DNA of 64,000 nt from Isoetes taiwanensis. Its lineage: Eukaryota; Streptophyta; Lycopodiopsida; Isoetales; Isoetaceae. Positions 22,346-32,900 of this stretch are shown piece after piece. The notes under the pieces were generated by a model. It was not told the origin of the DNA. It ran no database searches and saw nothing but the letters and a program-made list of their open reading frames with translations. The stretch's first letter is position 1. Each line of letters opens with the position of its first letter. The stretch is from positions 15,251,402 to 15,315,401 of the forward strand of contig JAJEKV010000006.1 in the NCBI GenBank assembly GCA_021234155.1. The letters are read 5' to 3'. The position numbers and the translations under genes are program-made.

Positions 22346-24428
22346 GTGGTGAATGGTATGGTGCGTGGTGGGGTGAGGTGTGGTGTGTGGTGAATGGTAT
22401 GGTGCGTGGTGGGGTGAGGTGTGGTGTGTGGTAATGTACACAGCACTATTAAGGTGCTCGTTCTGGTGAATATGATGAGTGTGGGGCATGGTATGGTGCA
22501 TGGTTTGGTGTGGTATACACATCCTAACAGTTTAGTGTTCATTTCATGCAGATGCTATTGTTCAAGAGGTTTCTGGACCAACATCCAGAAATTAAGATTT
22601 GTCTTCGAGCTTTTGAGAAGCTAAAACCCTGGTTTATTGTGAAATTGAAGGACTTCAATAGTTGCTGTTGCATTCAGCACGTGAGGATGCAAATGCTAGT
22701 GGATGGACTCAATGGGATGAGAACCAAACATCCGAAGAATTGCACTTGCACCTGCGATGTTTGTAGATCACATGAACTTGGTCAATGCAGGGCACACCAG
22801 CATAAAATTGCAAGTCTGAGGGAAGCTTGTGGAGATCTATATTGTGTCCAAAGAGTGAATTAGATGAGTTTCACAAGAAGGCGTGCATCCTTGGAAATTG
22901 TGAGTGTGTGGAATCAAGAAGTTTCGGACTGTCCCATGGAAGGAAGTGGCGTAGGGAAAGTGAAATGGGAGTACATTGACTATGAAAAAGACGACGTCTC
23001 GAAGTTACGGTAGGAGACCGACTCATCATTACAATGAGACGTAACCCAAGGAGCTTCGGATAAACCGAAAGAGCGTCTAAAAATCTTTCCTTTGCATAAT
23101 TTCAGGTACCAATGGCGGGCAAAAGCAGTTTAAGGAGCTTCGGAGAATCTCCCGGCCAGATGCATGTCTCGGCGGTGGATTTTTGCAGAGAACTATACAT
23201 TCAAGGAACAAGAGGAGGTGCGGTCGATCTATTTGGGTCAATAACGATTACCATTTTGGTTCAAATAACATATCGGTATGACTCGATTGGCGGATGAGAT
23301 TATCAAGGAAACACATTACTATGTATCGGATGATAGGGAACACGATACTTTGTTAGGTGCAACATTGCTTCATGAAGCACCACAAATATCCGGAGCGAGA
23401 AAGGAAGGGTTCCAAAGAGACATTATGTGTTTTTAGGATGGTGCGACATCTCAATTCAAGGCTTCTAGACCATTTTACTTTGTGGCTAGGTACACAAACG
23501 ACACTGATGTCTATATGATGTGGGATTTTTTTGGTTCTAACCACGGGAAAGGTGAACACGATGGCAAAGCTGCTGAGTTGAAGAGATGGTTAAGACAACT
23601 GCAATTAAAATACAGCAGCATAAAATTGGGTAATGCTCATGAAGTGGTAGAAGTTGCCGAAGAGATGTTTACTTGTGGAACATCCAGAGTGGATGAACAC
23701 ATCCGAAAACGGTAAGAGGAAGAATATAAAAAGGTTCTTTTGGGAAGTCAAGGTGGAGGATATAGATAGAAAGAAAGCATGGGGTGCGAGAAAGGATTTT
23801 TGGACACTAGGCAGATCCATTGTGTACATGCATTCAATCCTGAATCTCCATTGCGGTTGCACACGAGGGAACTTTCATGCTTCTGCAGCTACTGCTTGGA
23901 TGGCATGTGGGACAGTTGTGTGAACAAGCACTACATTGATGATTGGAAACTTCAAGTTATTGTACCATCCTCCAATGTGCATGCTGACATTGAGGACCGT
24001 AAATCCAGCAAGTCCTTGTTCTCCTCCAATCCCACGATGTTAGCAGAGGCACTTAGAGTTGGTGATAATTTTCTTTGTTGTTGCTCGAAAGGGAATGATG
24101 AGGGTTCTGAATTTTGGATTCTGATGTGCACAAAACCAAAATGGATAGTGGAGAAAGACTTCCAACTCAATGGAACATGGTACCTCGCCGGTGATAGTGT
24201 CATAGAAGGTATGTATTACAAGAAGGGCGCAAGATCAACCGTCAGCTATGATCTTTGCAAATAAAGGCGCATTTAGGCATAGTATTCACAACACAGATCT
24301 GTGCAATCAGACTTCACATGCCACCAACTAAACGTCAAAACAGGACTGTATATAGGCTGGATCCTTTAGATGAAGAGAAAATTTTACAAAATTTACCCGA
24401 AGTTCTTTTTGATGATGATGAAATGTAA

Positions 24429-24834
24429 AACCATTTTGTAGTTTTCAGAACTCATGTGAAGTTTTGTGCTTCAGCTGTGAAAATGAGTTTGTTTTGATTT
24501 CTTTTGAAGATTTGAATTCTTCTGAAACACTTGATTCCTTTGTTTGTGAGATGAATTGAATATGAATTTTCATTGAAACGAATCGAGGTTACAATAACAA
24601 TTATGTACATAAGAAAGATATCTGATGATTTAAGAATGAGGTGACTCATGCACCTACATACTTCCCAATACATATGTTCCTCCTCGGTTCAGCTTTTGTT
24701 GCTTCTAATCTTAAAACTTCAAGCATGAACACTCTAACATCAACTAGATCACGGTGCGAAATGTCCACGACTGCGGTTAACCACACTTTGTCAATACTTG
24801 AGTTTGGTTTGTACGCTGCATTTAAGTTGACTTA
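24429..24834. other. Short spacer between convergent genes
   Basis: About 400 AT-rich bases separate the transposase stop (24426-24428) from the stop of the minus-strand protease gene (24835-24837). It should hold the two 3' untranslated regions; no further ORF is supported. Confidence 0.5.
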
Positions 24835-25608
24835 CTAGATCGGGGCAACAATATATTCACTCCTTTTAAGTACCCCCTCACAAATTTGTGCATAAACGAA
24901 CACATCTGGCGGGAATACATGAATGACCATCGGTTTGAAGAGGCGTTACGGAAATTTTCACAACATCGAGGTTGTAAAGCTGAAATTATGCGTGTCCAAG
25001 CAATTCCGGGAACACGCACTCAAAGTTTGTTGTCATTGTGCCCAACAACAAAATGCAATGAGCAAGCACTAACCTCTCAATATGTGCATACGCCATGCAA
25101 GCAGAGCATATATCCTGGTTTATATCTGCATGCGAGACGCGGCGTGGCTTACAATCAGAAAACAGGTCCAGTGATGTCCATCACAAGCAGGCAAAAACAT
25201 GTACTGGCACTTATCCAGATTCACATGTTTCCTTATTGTTTTGTAACTATTTGTGTCCTTGGACAATGTCGAGTGAAAAAGAGGGTCAAAGAAATGAAAG
25301 GGATGGCTCATTCCTTGGAGAATCAAGTAGTATTCCATGTATCTGCAAACATATGCATATCATCTGGCACAATCCTGATGATCACAAATCAGATGAAAGT
25401 ATCACCTTGAGAAGAGGAGGATCAATTGATCATTGAACCACTGCGTATCAGCTTCCAAAATTTTGATGTCGGTGGAGTTAATCACGACAGTTTCAGTTCC
25501 ACTCAGCACCACTTCCAGATGTGTATTTGGCTTTAGATAGTCGGGGCTGCCGAGAAGCTCTATCATCTCGATTCTAAACACACACGAGAACATTTGCTCA
25601 CAATCCAT
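24835..25608 (-). pseudogene. Ulp1/C48-like cysteine protease domain, decayed
   Basis: On the minus strand, 25608-25402 encodes ETVVINSTDIKILEADTQWF followed by NDQLI, the start of the Ulp1/SENP fold, where a DL...L...WLND block is typical. The frame at 25338-25120 gives KCQYMFLPACDGHHWTCFLI, which places the catalytic His in the HW pair. Downstream, QTDGHSC near 24950-24920 matches the catalytic Gln/Cys block (Q-x5-C), and after a frameshift DVFVYAQICEG continues to a TAG at 24835. The Asp of the triad could not be placed. Ulp1 enzymes cut SUMO or related ubiquitin-like tags. In plants they are often carried by MULE or CACTA elements. Here the gene is tail to tail with a DDE transposase. Frameshifts make it inactive as written. 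Confidence 0.65.
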
Positions 25609-25622
25609 TCAAATATTTTAAA

Positions 25623-26027
25623 TTGAAAATGTACAACACATATCATAGAAATTCTTTTACTTATATTGACTTTCAAAGAGTTTTACAAGATTCATTTATG
25701 AAAATACTTGTCGAGCATTTTCATGCGATTCTTGTGACTCTTGAGAATCCCACATGTTCCACATTTGATGTTCCTTCATTTAAGCCGGCACACTTTTTCG
25801 CAGCGACGAAGTCCCTCCGACCATGGTTTGAGTTGCTCCAAAAGGAAATTGGAATCCAACCTGTCGGGAGCAAAACTATTTGGACATATCATTGTGTTAA
25901 TTTGGTTGGCGAGAACCCTTATATCTCTTTGTCATCTATCAACAATGTGTTTGTTACGGTATCTCCAAAATTTCTGGTACACTTTGGACAGATCCTTAAG
26001 GAAAATTGGCTTATTAACCACTTTTAA
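25623..26027 (+). CDS. Unidentified ORF (134 codons)
   Basis: This plus-strand frame runs opposite to the protease gene and lies upstream of its catalytic exons. It reads protein-like in places (ENPTCSTFDVPSFKPAHFFA, SLRPWFELLQKEIG) but matches no family I know, and has no clear promoter or splice sites. It may be an antisense shadow or a fragment of another inserted element. Confidence 0.2.
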   Translation: MKMYNTYHRNSFTYIDFQRVLQDSFMKILVEHFHAILVTLENPTCSTFDVPSFKPAHFFAATKSLRPWFELLQKEIGIQPVGSKTIWTYHCVNLVGENPYISLSSINNVFVTVSPKFLVHFGQILKENWLINHF

Positions 26028-26228
26028 TTTTGTGTTGGTGCATCATCGATTCCAAATAAAAGAAAAATCGCCCTTATATTCTGGCGGCAACTTTTCGTCA
26101 ACAAGTCAACATTACTCTTAGCCATCTTTGGACCACAATGCAATCTCAAATTTTGAAAAACACCATTCTAAGAACTCACGAAATCCAGTGCGAAAGCTGC
26201 GACTTTTGATGGTTCAATTTACGGATGA

Positions 26229-27473
26229 TCACTTACGGCTCGGCCCGATGGGGATCCTCTCTTTCAAGTCATAAAACTTGCCTAAAACTCCATTAAAATC
26301 CGGATGAAGGAGAATTTCAGTTAACCTCTTGGTTTTTGTTGGTTGAGGTTGTATTGGACTCGTTGAGCGATCGCATCTTGTCGGGATCGGGGTTTCTTTG
26401 TCAACTTCATCACGCATCCGCATTTGGCTCATATTCAGCACCAAAACTTTTTTTTCGGTGAAGGACCGTCTGAGAATGAATCTCAAGGGAATTAATTTTC
26501 CCCTAAATCGGATGCACTAGGAATCTCTTCGTCATGGCTTCCGGTTTGCGGTAGCATTTATCTCGCAACATAATTGAAATGAGGAAGACCACGAGAAAAA
26601 TACAAAAATAAATCATGTATGTGGCATCGGTACTTACTTGATCTGACGATGTTGTTAAAAACCCGTTTTTAACCATAGAGTACTTCTTAAAAACCCCTAC
26701 GTTTTCTAAGCGTTTGCAACCATCGGGGTTATCAAAAATGTAAAAAAAAACCATTACTAATGCCTCGAATGACTTCATTTAGATTTTCTAGTCTAGCAAA
26801 CAAGATTTTGGAACTATGAGCGGCCGCATGCATGTAGAAACATGCGGAATGCATGTAGAACCAGGGTTTTGGTTTTTTGCTCAATGAAAGAAAGGTTTTT
26901 ACTGCACCATGCAAACCGGGGAAAGCAGTTCTTGCGCCAATCCAAAACCGGTCGACCAAGGTAACTTTTCCATTCTTCTTCTTTTTACAACTAATTTTAT
27001 TTCGATTCATTTTTTTTTTCTATATTGCTTACGAAGATCTTCTCGCCATAAGTGATAAATAGAAGCAGGAAGTAAACCAAAACCGTTCCAAAGGTATAGC
27101 TGCTTCAAATAATTCTTTTTTACCTATATTCATTTCTCTTCTATCTACCTCTAGTATGATAATTATGTTAGTTGTTATATTATTAAGTTAACGTATTCTA
27201 AGATTTTAAAAACCAAAAATAAAAAACTTAAAAAAAACTTAAAAAACGTATGCTACCCGTATGGTATGCAAAGTATTTAACAACAGTATTCAGTTGACTA
27301 TCCAAATTTCGTTTTGGAGTCTCCATGCCGTCAGCAGCTGGGATTGACTTCGGAGTATCAAATGGGGTGAATTCTAGGTACAACCGGGAGGTATCTTGCA
27401 GTCTCATAACTGATCGAGGCGTGGATAACTGTTGGATATCCTTGGTCTCAAATTTCTGCAATTCTGCAAACAC
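26229..27473 (-). pseudogene. Possible upstream exons of the protease gene
   Basis: Minus-strand frames at 27473-27228 (TKDIQQLSTPRSVMRLQDTS), 27010-26732 and 26486-26229 (DKETPIPTRCDRSTSPIQPQ) look coding by composition, with Ser/Pro/Thr/Lys-rich linkers, and lie in the same direction as the Ulp1-like domain. Splice sites were not resolved and no domain is recognised. They may be the regulatory N-terminal part of the protease protein or unrelated sequence. Confidence 0.3.
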
Positions 27474-27510
27474 TAAGTCAGTAGACCTGTGACAACATCA
27501 GTAAACATTA

Positions 27511-27771
27511 GGGTCTAAGTTAGATATTGGGGTACAAAAAAGCGCGACAAGCGGAAGCGGGGAAAGCACGTTAAGCAGCGCCCGACGCACCTTTTTTATT
27601 TCCGCGCGCCTTTTCGCGAACAATGATTTTGCAGGTAGCCGTGTCATCGATCCGAAAGCAATTTGCTAAAAACGGATCATCGCATTTCCACTCTCCAAGC
27701 ACAGCGGACCAAGCACGAAAAGCAGCGCGTCCGGACGGGTGCTTTTGTACTCCAATATCTAACTTAGACCC
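27511..27771. mobile_element. MITE, 261 bp, with terminal inverted repeats
   Basis: The left terminus GGGTCTAAGTTAGATATTGG is the exact complement of the right terminus, and pairing continues as GGTACAAAA against TTTTGTACT with one mismatch, about 28 bp in all. ATTA flanks both sides (27507-27510 and 27772-27775), a likely 4-bp target duplication. The interior is unusually GC-rich (AAGCGGAAGCGGGGAAAG) and has no full gene. It sits within the right half of the large transposon, so it is a later insertion. Confidence 0.85.
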
Positions 27772-28734
27772 ATTAGTTAAGGCACTTGTTTGCAGCGAAT
27801 CTATATTGTTTGCAAAAGAGACAAGCAAAAGAGACTAAGCCAGCCAGGATGGAAGAGACTAAGCCAGGATGAAAGAGACCTGAGTACAAGCATCGAGACT
27901 TCCCAAACCTTGCTTTCACCCCTCTTTGGACTTACTTGTGTCTATTGGTTCTTGTGGTACCACTCGAACACCAAAAGCCAAAAGCCATGTCTCAGTCATA
28001 ATGTGGCCTGGCGGGGCTGCAAAGGAGGTTCTAGAGTGTGCGCAAAACAAATTCAAAATCAATAGAGTCTTTAGGCGAGGGTTAGAGATGATAATATTTA
28101 CCTCAAATGGTGTGATAGACATGGAATGTGATCTTGGTATTTGCATTACGCTATCTGGCCGGCAACATTTTACCCTCCATTTCGGACAACGTCCACAAAA
28201 TGGACAACCTTCATCACCCTCTTCTTACGCCTCGGGAAGCATTGGAAGTGCAGGATCTAAAGGAGTGTCATGACCACTACGCTCGAGAAAAAATCTCAAA
28301 TCTTTGCATTCGAGGTAGCGGCTCAGTGATAGAAGTCTTCACATGCCTTTAGCTCAATTTCGGTTTCTGTTAATTCCTTATTTAATCGTTTCAGCCCGGG
28401 CAACTTTGTACCATTTAGCTCTTCATCCTTTGGTTAAACACAACCGAACACCCTCTGGCGCTTTCGGTTCTTTGTCATGATTGATTGCCATACATTACAA
28501 AATCAGCTCTAATTTCGATTCTTTATGCTCCATCAACTCAATCTTTCTTTTGATATCATTTTTCCTATCCTCGTTTGCTTTGCAATTGTTGCTTGCATCT
28601 ATCAAACCTAGCTGATGTTGCAGCCAACCATTCCTTCACAAGTTACGCCATATGCGCAAAACAAAACACTACATTATATGTCAGCCTCCTAACATAGTAA
28701 GCCCGCGTCTTGATGGAAAACCACAATCACACAC

Positions 28735-29400
28735 CACACAACACAAGGTAGTCTCTACACCACCACATACCACACACCACACAACATCTTTGCCACGGTA
28801 CACACACCACACAACATTTGTGGTGGTGGTGGTGGTGGTGGTGGTGGTGGTGGTGTGTGGTGGTGGTGTGTGTGGTGGTGGTGTGTGGTGTGGTGGTGGT
28901 GGTGGTGGTGGTGGTGGTGGTGGGTGGTGGGGTGGTGGTGGTGGTGTATGGTGGTGGGTGGTGGTGTGGGACATGGTGGGTGTGGTGATGGGGTGTGGTG
29001 GTGGGGTGTGGTGTGGTGGTGGTGTGGTGTGTGGGGTGTGGTGGTGGTGGTGGTGGTGTGTGGTGGTGGTGAGGTGTGGTGGTGGTGGTGGTGGTGGGGG
29101 GTGTGTGGTGGTGGTGGGTGTGGTGGTGGTGGGTGTGGTGTGGGACATGGTGGAGTCGGTGGTGTGGTGTGGTGGTGGTGGAGTGTGGTGGTGGTGGTGG
29201 AGTGTGGTGGTGGTAGAGGAGTGTGGTGGTGGTGGTGGAGTGTGGTGGTGGTGGAGGGAGGTGTGGTGATGGTGGTGGTGTGTGTGGTGGTGGTGGTGGA
29301 GTGTGGTGGTGGTGTGTGGTGTGGGGGTGTGGCGGTGGGAGATGGTAGAGTGTAGTGGTGGGAGATGGTGGGGTGTGGTGTGGGACATGGTGGATGCCAA
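28735..29400. repeat. Large microsatellite: CCACACCACA patch then (GGT)n/(TGG)n
   Basis: About 75 bases of CCACACACCACACAACA-type sequence are followed by roughly 585 bases of GGT/GTGTGG repeats (28817-29400). Long GGT runs can form G-quadruplex or triplex structures. It is the mirror image in orientation of the array at 21.6-22.3 kb. ORFs through it are artefacts. Confidence 0.9.
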
Positions 29401-29873
29401 CAACTCACCACCACCACACATACCTCATCTATCGTTCGGCATCCATTAGCATCATAGAGACACAACATGACAATCTGACCAACATGATGCAAAATGGTAG
29501 TAGACATACGATTCTTGAAGTGGATTTGATGTTACCTTTTACGTGTTGGTAGAAACAATCTAGATCAAGCTTGAGATTTTTTTTTTGTTGTAAGACAACT
29601 AATAATTGAACATACACTGCAATGGCATGTTTTGGTCTCGAGAACATTGCTTGCTTTTACATTTTTGATTGTGAGTTCAGATTGAATGTGTGGTCTAGAG
29701 GAACTGATTTGGTTATTTCCCTATCATCTTCATCATCCCTGTCACTTTTACTATTTTCCTCCCTCGTCGGGTTGGATTTGCCTATGCTTTCTCTTGGGTC
29801 TAGAAGAACGGCCTCGGCTTTCTCATCGGGAGTTTTATAATAATCAGAAGCTCTTCAATTAACAGCCTCCCCT

Positions 29874-30187
29874 TTATATCTGGATAATAAGCCCTTTGCC
29901 GGGTTCAGGAGCCATTCCACCCCATGTATGTGGCTTCCCTGTAATTCTTTTTGTAAATTTGCATGAAGTCTTTGTATTGTTCATTGCTTTCGGATTCTTC
30001 AACTTTGGACAAGAAAACATATGCCTTAATTTTTCGGTTTGAACAAAACATTTGGGGAAAATACACGTAGCAGAGTTATTTGGAACTCTGTCACCCCAAA
30101 GCTTCTTTAGATCTTCGTGGGGGCACAATCTCTTGTTTGAGGAGAGATTTCATCGTGTAATCAGTGGCGTTCAATTCCGACTCCATT
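29874..30187 (-). pseudogene. Possible 5' end of the minus-strand protease gene
   Basis: An ATG at 30187 (context CCCTAATGGAG) opens a frame beginning MESELNATDYTMKSLLKQE, which breaks near 30130. A second frame, 30128-29874, continues with ATCIFPKCFVQTEKLRHMF, a Cys/His pattern resembling a small zinc finger, then a GKPHTWGGMAPEPGKGL piece. It lies about 160 bp inside the right inverted repeat, the mirror of the transposase start. Linking it to the Ulp1-like domain 4.5 kb away is inference. Confidence 0.35.
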
Positions 30188-30344
30188 AGGGTTCAATCGG
30201 CAAGAAGCGGCAAAAAAACAGAGGAAGAGGTGATTCTTTCTTAATTCAAAAAGGTGGACAATGACGTGGCATAAAATTCAAAATAACCGACGCTCATTAA
30301 TTCGCACTCCCGCAATCTCCGCTTCGGTATGCACCACCCGATTC

Positions 30345-30360
30345 TACCACAAAGGTGGTG
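30345..30360 (+). repeat. Right terminal inverted repeat (putative)
   Basis: TACCACAAAGGTGGTG is the complement of 16783-16798 except at one base. Confidence 0.5.
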
Positions 30361-30374
30361 CCAAAATGTGGCGT
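30361..30374 (+). repeat. Right 14-bp direct repeat flanking the large element
   Basis: CCAAAATGTGGCGT, identical to 16763-16776 and directly abutting the right inverted repeat. Confidence 0.6.
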
Positions 30375-31050
30375 CAAAATGCACGTTTTTGATACACCAC
30401 AGCGTGCTTTTACCCAATGTATTTGATAATACGGTTGTGAAAGATGTCATGTAGGTAGAGCAAAGTAACGCACGTCTCGCATTGCTTTGTAACAAAGAAT
30501 TGATGTCTTCCGTTGTTTTTGTGATACATAGTATCTTATTTAGAGGAGAGGTGCATTTTTTTGAAAAAGATAAAGTTGCAAGGATTTACTTATGTTGAAT
30601 GGTGGTGAAACACGTCTAAGGTAACCGAAGAATGCAAAAATGTTGTTTTAATTCGAGTACAATTTTAATTTTGAATACATTTTTTCAAAGCTATATTTAT
30701 ATTTTCTATCCAAGCTTGGCAAAAAAGCAAACAAATACCAAAATTGTATAAATAGTTCCTCTCATTGCACACATTTTGGTGTACATTTTTTGAATAACAC
30801 TCCATAATTGCTCTTTGTAGGACATAAGGCATTGTGTGCTTCCATCCTCCAGGTCCACCAACCTCGACCAGTTTTAAGCAAACATGCCCAATTAGATGTC
30901 CAAGCTTTTCTCTTTCGCAAAGCATGTCTCTCATAGAAAATTGTACTATACAAAAGTGTGGCTGCTATTTGCATGCCAATGAAGATAATGTGATAAGATT
31001 GCAATTACCCTAAGATTATCTTGAATGTTTTAACAAGCTTAGCTGCACAA
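30375..31050. other. No recognised gene; possible minus-strand coding remnant
   Basis: Minus-strand frames at 31004-30762 and 30934-30665 overlap in different phases and read protein-like (GGPGGWKHTMPYVLQRA; NVCNERNYLYNFG). They may be one decayed exon, but no family is recognised. Confidence 0.3.
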
Positions 31051-31065
31051 GTTATCACAAAATAT

Positions 31066-31344
31066 TACATAACAGAGTTGCTATTCCATGGCCAGCAATG
31101 GCACCAAGGACAACACCAAGAGGAGATGCTGCTGCTGCTGCTAGAGCTGTAAGAAATTGAATAATGAAAAGAAAGTGAGCCTAGACATTATGCATTAACT
31201 GGAAACAACTGACGTACCTATGGTGGAAAAGAATGTCTTCTGCCCCCATTCTGCTACAAAGACAAGTGTAAATGTTCTAACAATTGCATCAGCTGTTTTG
31301 AGTCCCATACCATCCCCATTGATGCCTGCAATAGCTAGCTCCGC
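31066..31344 (-). pseudogene. GDT1/PAM71-like (UPF0016) membrane protein, two exons
   Basis: Exon 31344-31218 follows an ATTCAG acceptor and ends at a GTACGT donor. It encodes AELAIAGINGDGMGLKTAD, then FTLVFVAEWGQKTFFSTI. The next exon, from 31146 after TTACAG, continues ALAAAAASPLGVV and GAIAGHGIATL before a possible GTAATA donor near 31067. This is the first conserved helix of the UPF0016 family; plant PAM71 and relatives are thylakoid or envelope Mn2+/Ca2+ transporters. The signature ExGD(K/R)(S/T) is altered: the Asp is Gln (EWGQKT). The Asp is a conserved cation-site residue, so transport would be doubtful. No upstream transit-peptide exon or later helices were found, so this is a fragment. 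Confidence 0.8.
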
Positions 31345-32900
31345 CTGAATGGAGATAAGAGTTGAGAGGTGTTCTGATCATAATTAAATTCTGTTGCTTT
31401 GTCCTGGAAAATGTTTTTTTCGCTTTTTCCTTGTTCTAGATTCTGGTGTTTAAAAATCCCATTAGAACAGCCATGAAGGTTTGAAAATTCCAATCGATGG
31501 TGTGTGCAGCAGGGAAAAAATTAAGGAACTTTTATATCCAAAGTGGTGAAATAGACTTGGCTAAAGTATGCCAAAAGTTGAGGCGAAAGCTTCTATCGTT
31601 AAGCTAAACTTTTCAAATTTTGTGACTTGTACTATCTTACGTTTGGCTAAACTTTTATTAGAAAATAAAAAAATCTTCTATCGTTTGACTATTTTGCACT
31701 AATTCAATATCCAAATATTAACTAAGCATAGTAGAAACAAAGGTTATAGACTAATTTAGCTAAAGTACGCCAAACTTTGACGTAAAAGCTTCTAAGTTTT
31801 GGCTAAACTTTCCAATTTTTGGCACTTATACTTTCTTGCGATTAGCTAAAGTCAGATGAAATGGAAGTGGGACGTGAAATAGACTTGGCTAATATTTTCT
31901 TTTTTTTTGGCCCAAAAAGGGACATAGTTTAGCCGATTTTTTTCCAAACAAGGCCAAAATTTCGCCATTTGGCTAAGTTTAGCCACTAATTTTTCCACTG
32001 GTAATGGGGTAAAAAAAAATCTGAACGAATTAGAACTAACACGTTACATTATTTTTCCTATACACAAAGGTGCGACACAAGTTATAAGACAATAATTTGA
32101 AATATTAAAGCTTCAAGAGTTATTGAATTTAGTGCAATTAGGCCTGATTTCACCCTCGGATCAATCTTAACACCCATTTGCCAAAGCAAATCATAGCTTC
32201 GATAAAAGCATTAAAAATTCTTCTTGATCGGAGGCAAAGAGGCCAACAAGGCCACGTGTGTAGAATTATCATTGGCGAGGACCTAGTCGAGGAAGTAAGC
32301 AGGCCCATTCCTAGCTGCGGATCTTTATAATCTGAACCATCAAACACAAAGGAATTAGCTAGATCGAGCACTGTGTAATGCTACCGCTTGAGTTCAAAGA
32401 TGGGCAGTGCATCAAAGCAACCACAAAACTTGAATTCAAAGATGGGTCAATCTTGAATGTCTTTGTTGAAATTGTATAGCGGTTGGTAAATTTATCGCGA
32501 TTGGGCAAATCAATTGTATGAGCCCCCGCACATGGCAAATTGCAATCAACTGGTTAGAAAATATGTTTTTTTTTTTGTCTTGGAATATGTCTTGAAGTTT
32601 TAAATGTGGTGCGTTTGTAATTTCATTACGACAAAGTAACCATTTCATCTGTTGTTAAGTTGAGATTTGCAAAAGCGATTATTACGTGCAAGACTAAAAT
32701 TAGATGAAGGGAGATTTACTCTAGATGCACGAGATACCAACCCATCTCTTCTTCCTTTTAGAACTTTCCATGTAGGTCCCCACTCGATTTTAACAATTTG
32801 CACCCAAAATTAGCATGATTTTTTTTTTGGGTTATTTGTTGCATTAGAATTAGCATAAGTAGCAAAAGGATAAGACAAAAATGAACTAAAATTTCCTTAC
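31345..32900. other. Intergenic or intronic, with a roughly 330-bp internal duplication
   Basis: GTGAAATAGACTTGGCTAA occurs at 31548 and 31873. The stretch between has repeated TTGGCTAAACTTT and CCAAAAGTTGA-like words, so a decayed tandem duplication or MITE is likely at 31540-32000. Minus-strand ORF 32371-32150 has no recognised motif. Confidence 0.45.

Larger units (their letters stand above)
19903..24428 (+). pseudogene. DDE-type transposase gene, family copy 1, intron-containing and decayed
   Basis: The first exon begins with an ATG at 19909 or 19915 and encodes a strongly basic region (KRRQRKRRREEK) and a helical segment. A frameshift lies in an A9 run at about 20436-20444, after which the other frame continues (DYNGGKWVSYKRAKRFD, then RVSPNTKDVR) to a GTTAGT donor near 20655. 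Coding resumes after ATGCAG at 22550 with FLDQHPEIKI, KLKPWFIVKLKDF and a cysteine cluster (CTCTCDVC...CRAHQHK-like). Later pieces are AENYTFKEQEEVRS (23185), SDDREHDT (23330), LDGATSQFK (23437), DFFGSNHGKGEHDGKAAELK (23526), TRQIHCVHAF, RELSCFCSYCLDGMWDSC (about 23866) and a C-terminus ending DDDEM at 24425. The ordered acidic blocks suit a DDE nuclease. At least four frame breaks make it inactive. I cannot name the superfamily. Confidence 0.7.
16783..30360. mobile_element. Large decayed DNA transposon with convergent transposase and Ulp1-like protease genes
   Basis: The left end (16783-16798, CACCACTTTTGTGGTA) and the right end (30345-30360, whose complement is CACCACCTTTGTGGTA) form an inverted repeat matching at 15 of 16 positions. 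A 14-bp direct repeat, CCAAAATGTGGCGT, lies just outside each end. Inside, a plus-strand transposase gene runs 19.9-24.43 kb and a minus-strand gene with a C48-type protease domain ends at 24835; the two stops are about 400 bp apart. With the 2.9-kb LINE subtracted, the transposase start lies about 200 bp from the left repeat; the putative protease-gene start at 30187 lies about 160 bp from the right repeat. This symmetry supports a single element. Both genes carry frameshifts, so it is not autonomous now. Boundaries remain an inference. Confidence 0.5.

Noticed and set aside
21636-22542. Long His/Pro/Thr-rich and Gly/Val/Trp-rich ORFs
   Set aside because: They translate a CCA/TGG microsatellite in all frames; no unique sequence.
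27926-28273. ORF of 115 codons considered as an AT-hook/PPC (DUF296) protein
   Set aside because: The resemblance in the HVSVIMWPGGAA region is weak, there is no AT-hook, and key glycine positions do not line up.
28652-29507. Long Gly/Val/Trp-rich and His/Pro/Thr-rich ORFs
   Set aside because: Same reason: products of the second CCA/TGG microsatellite.
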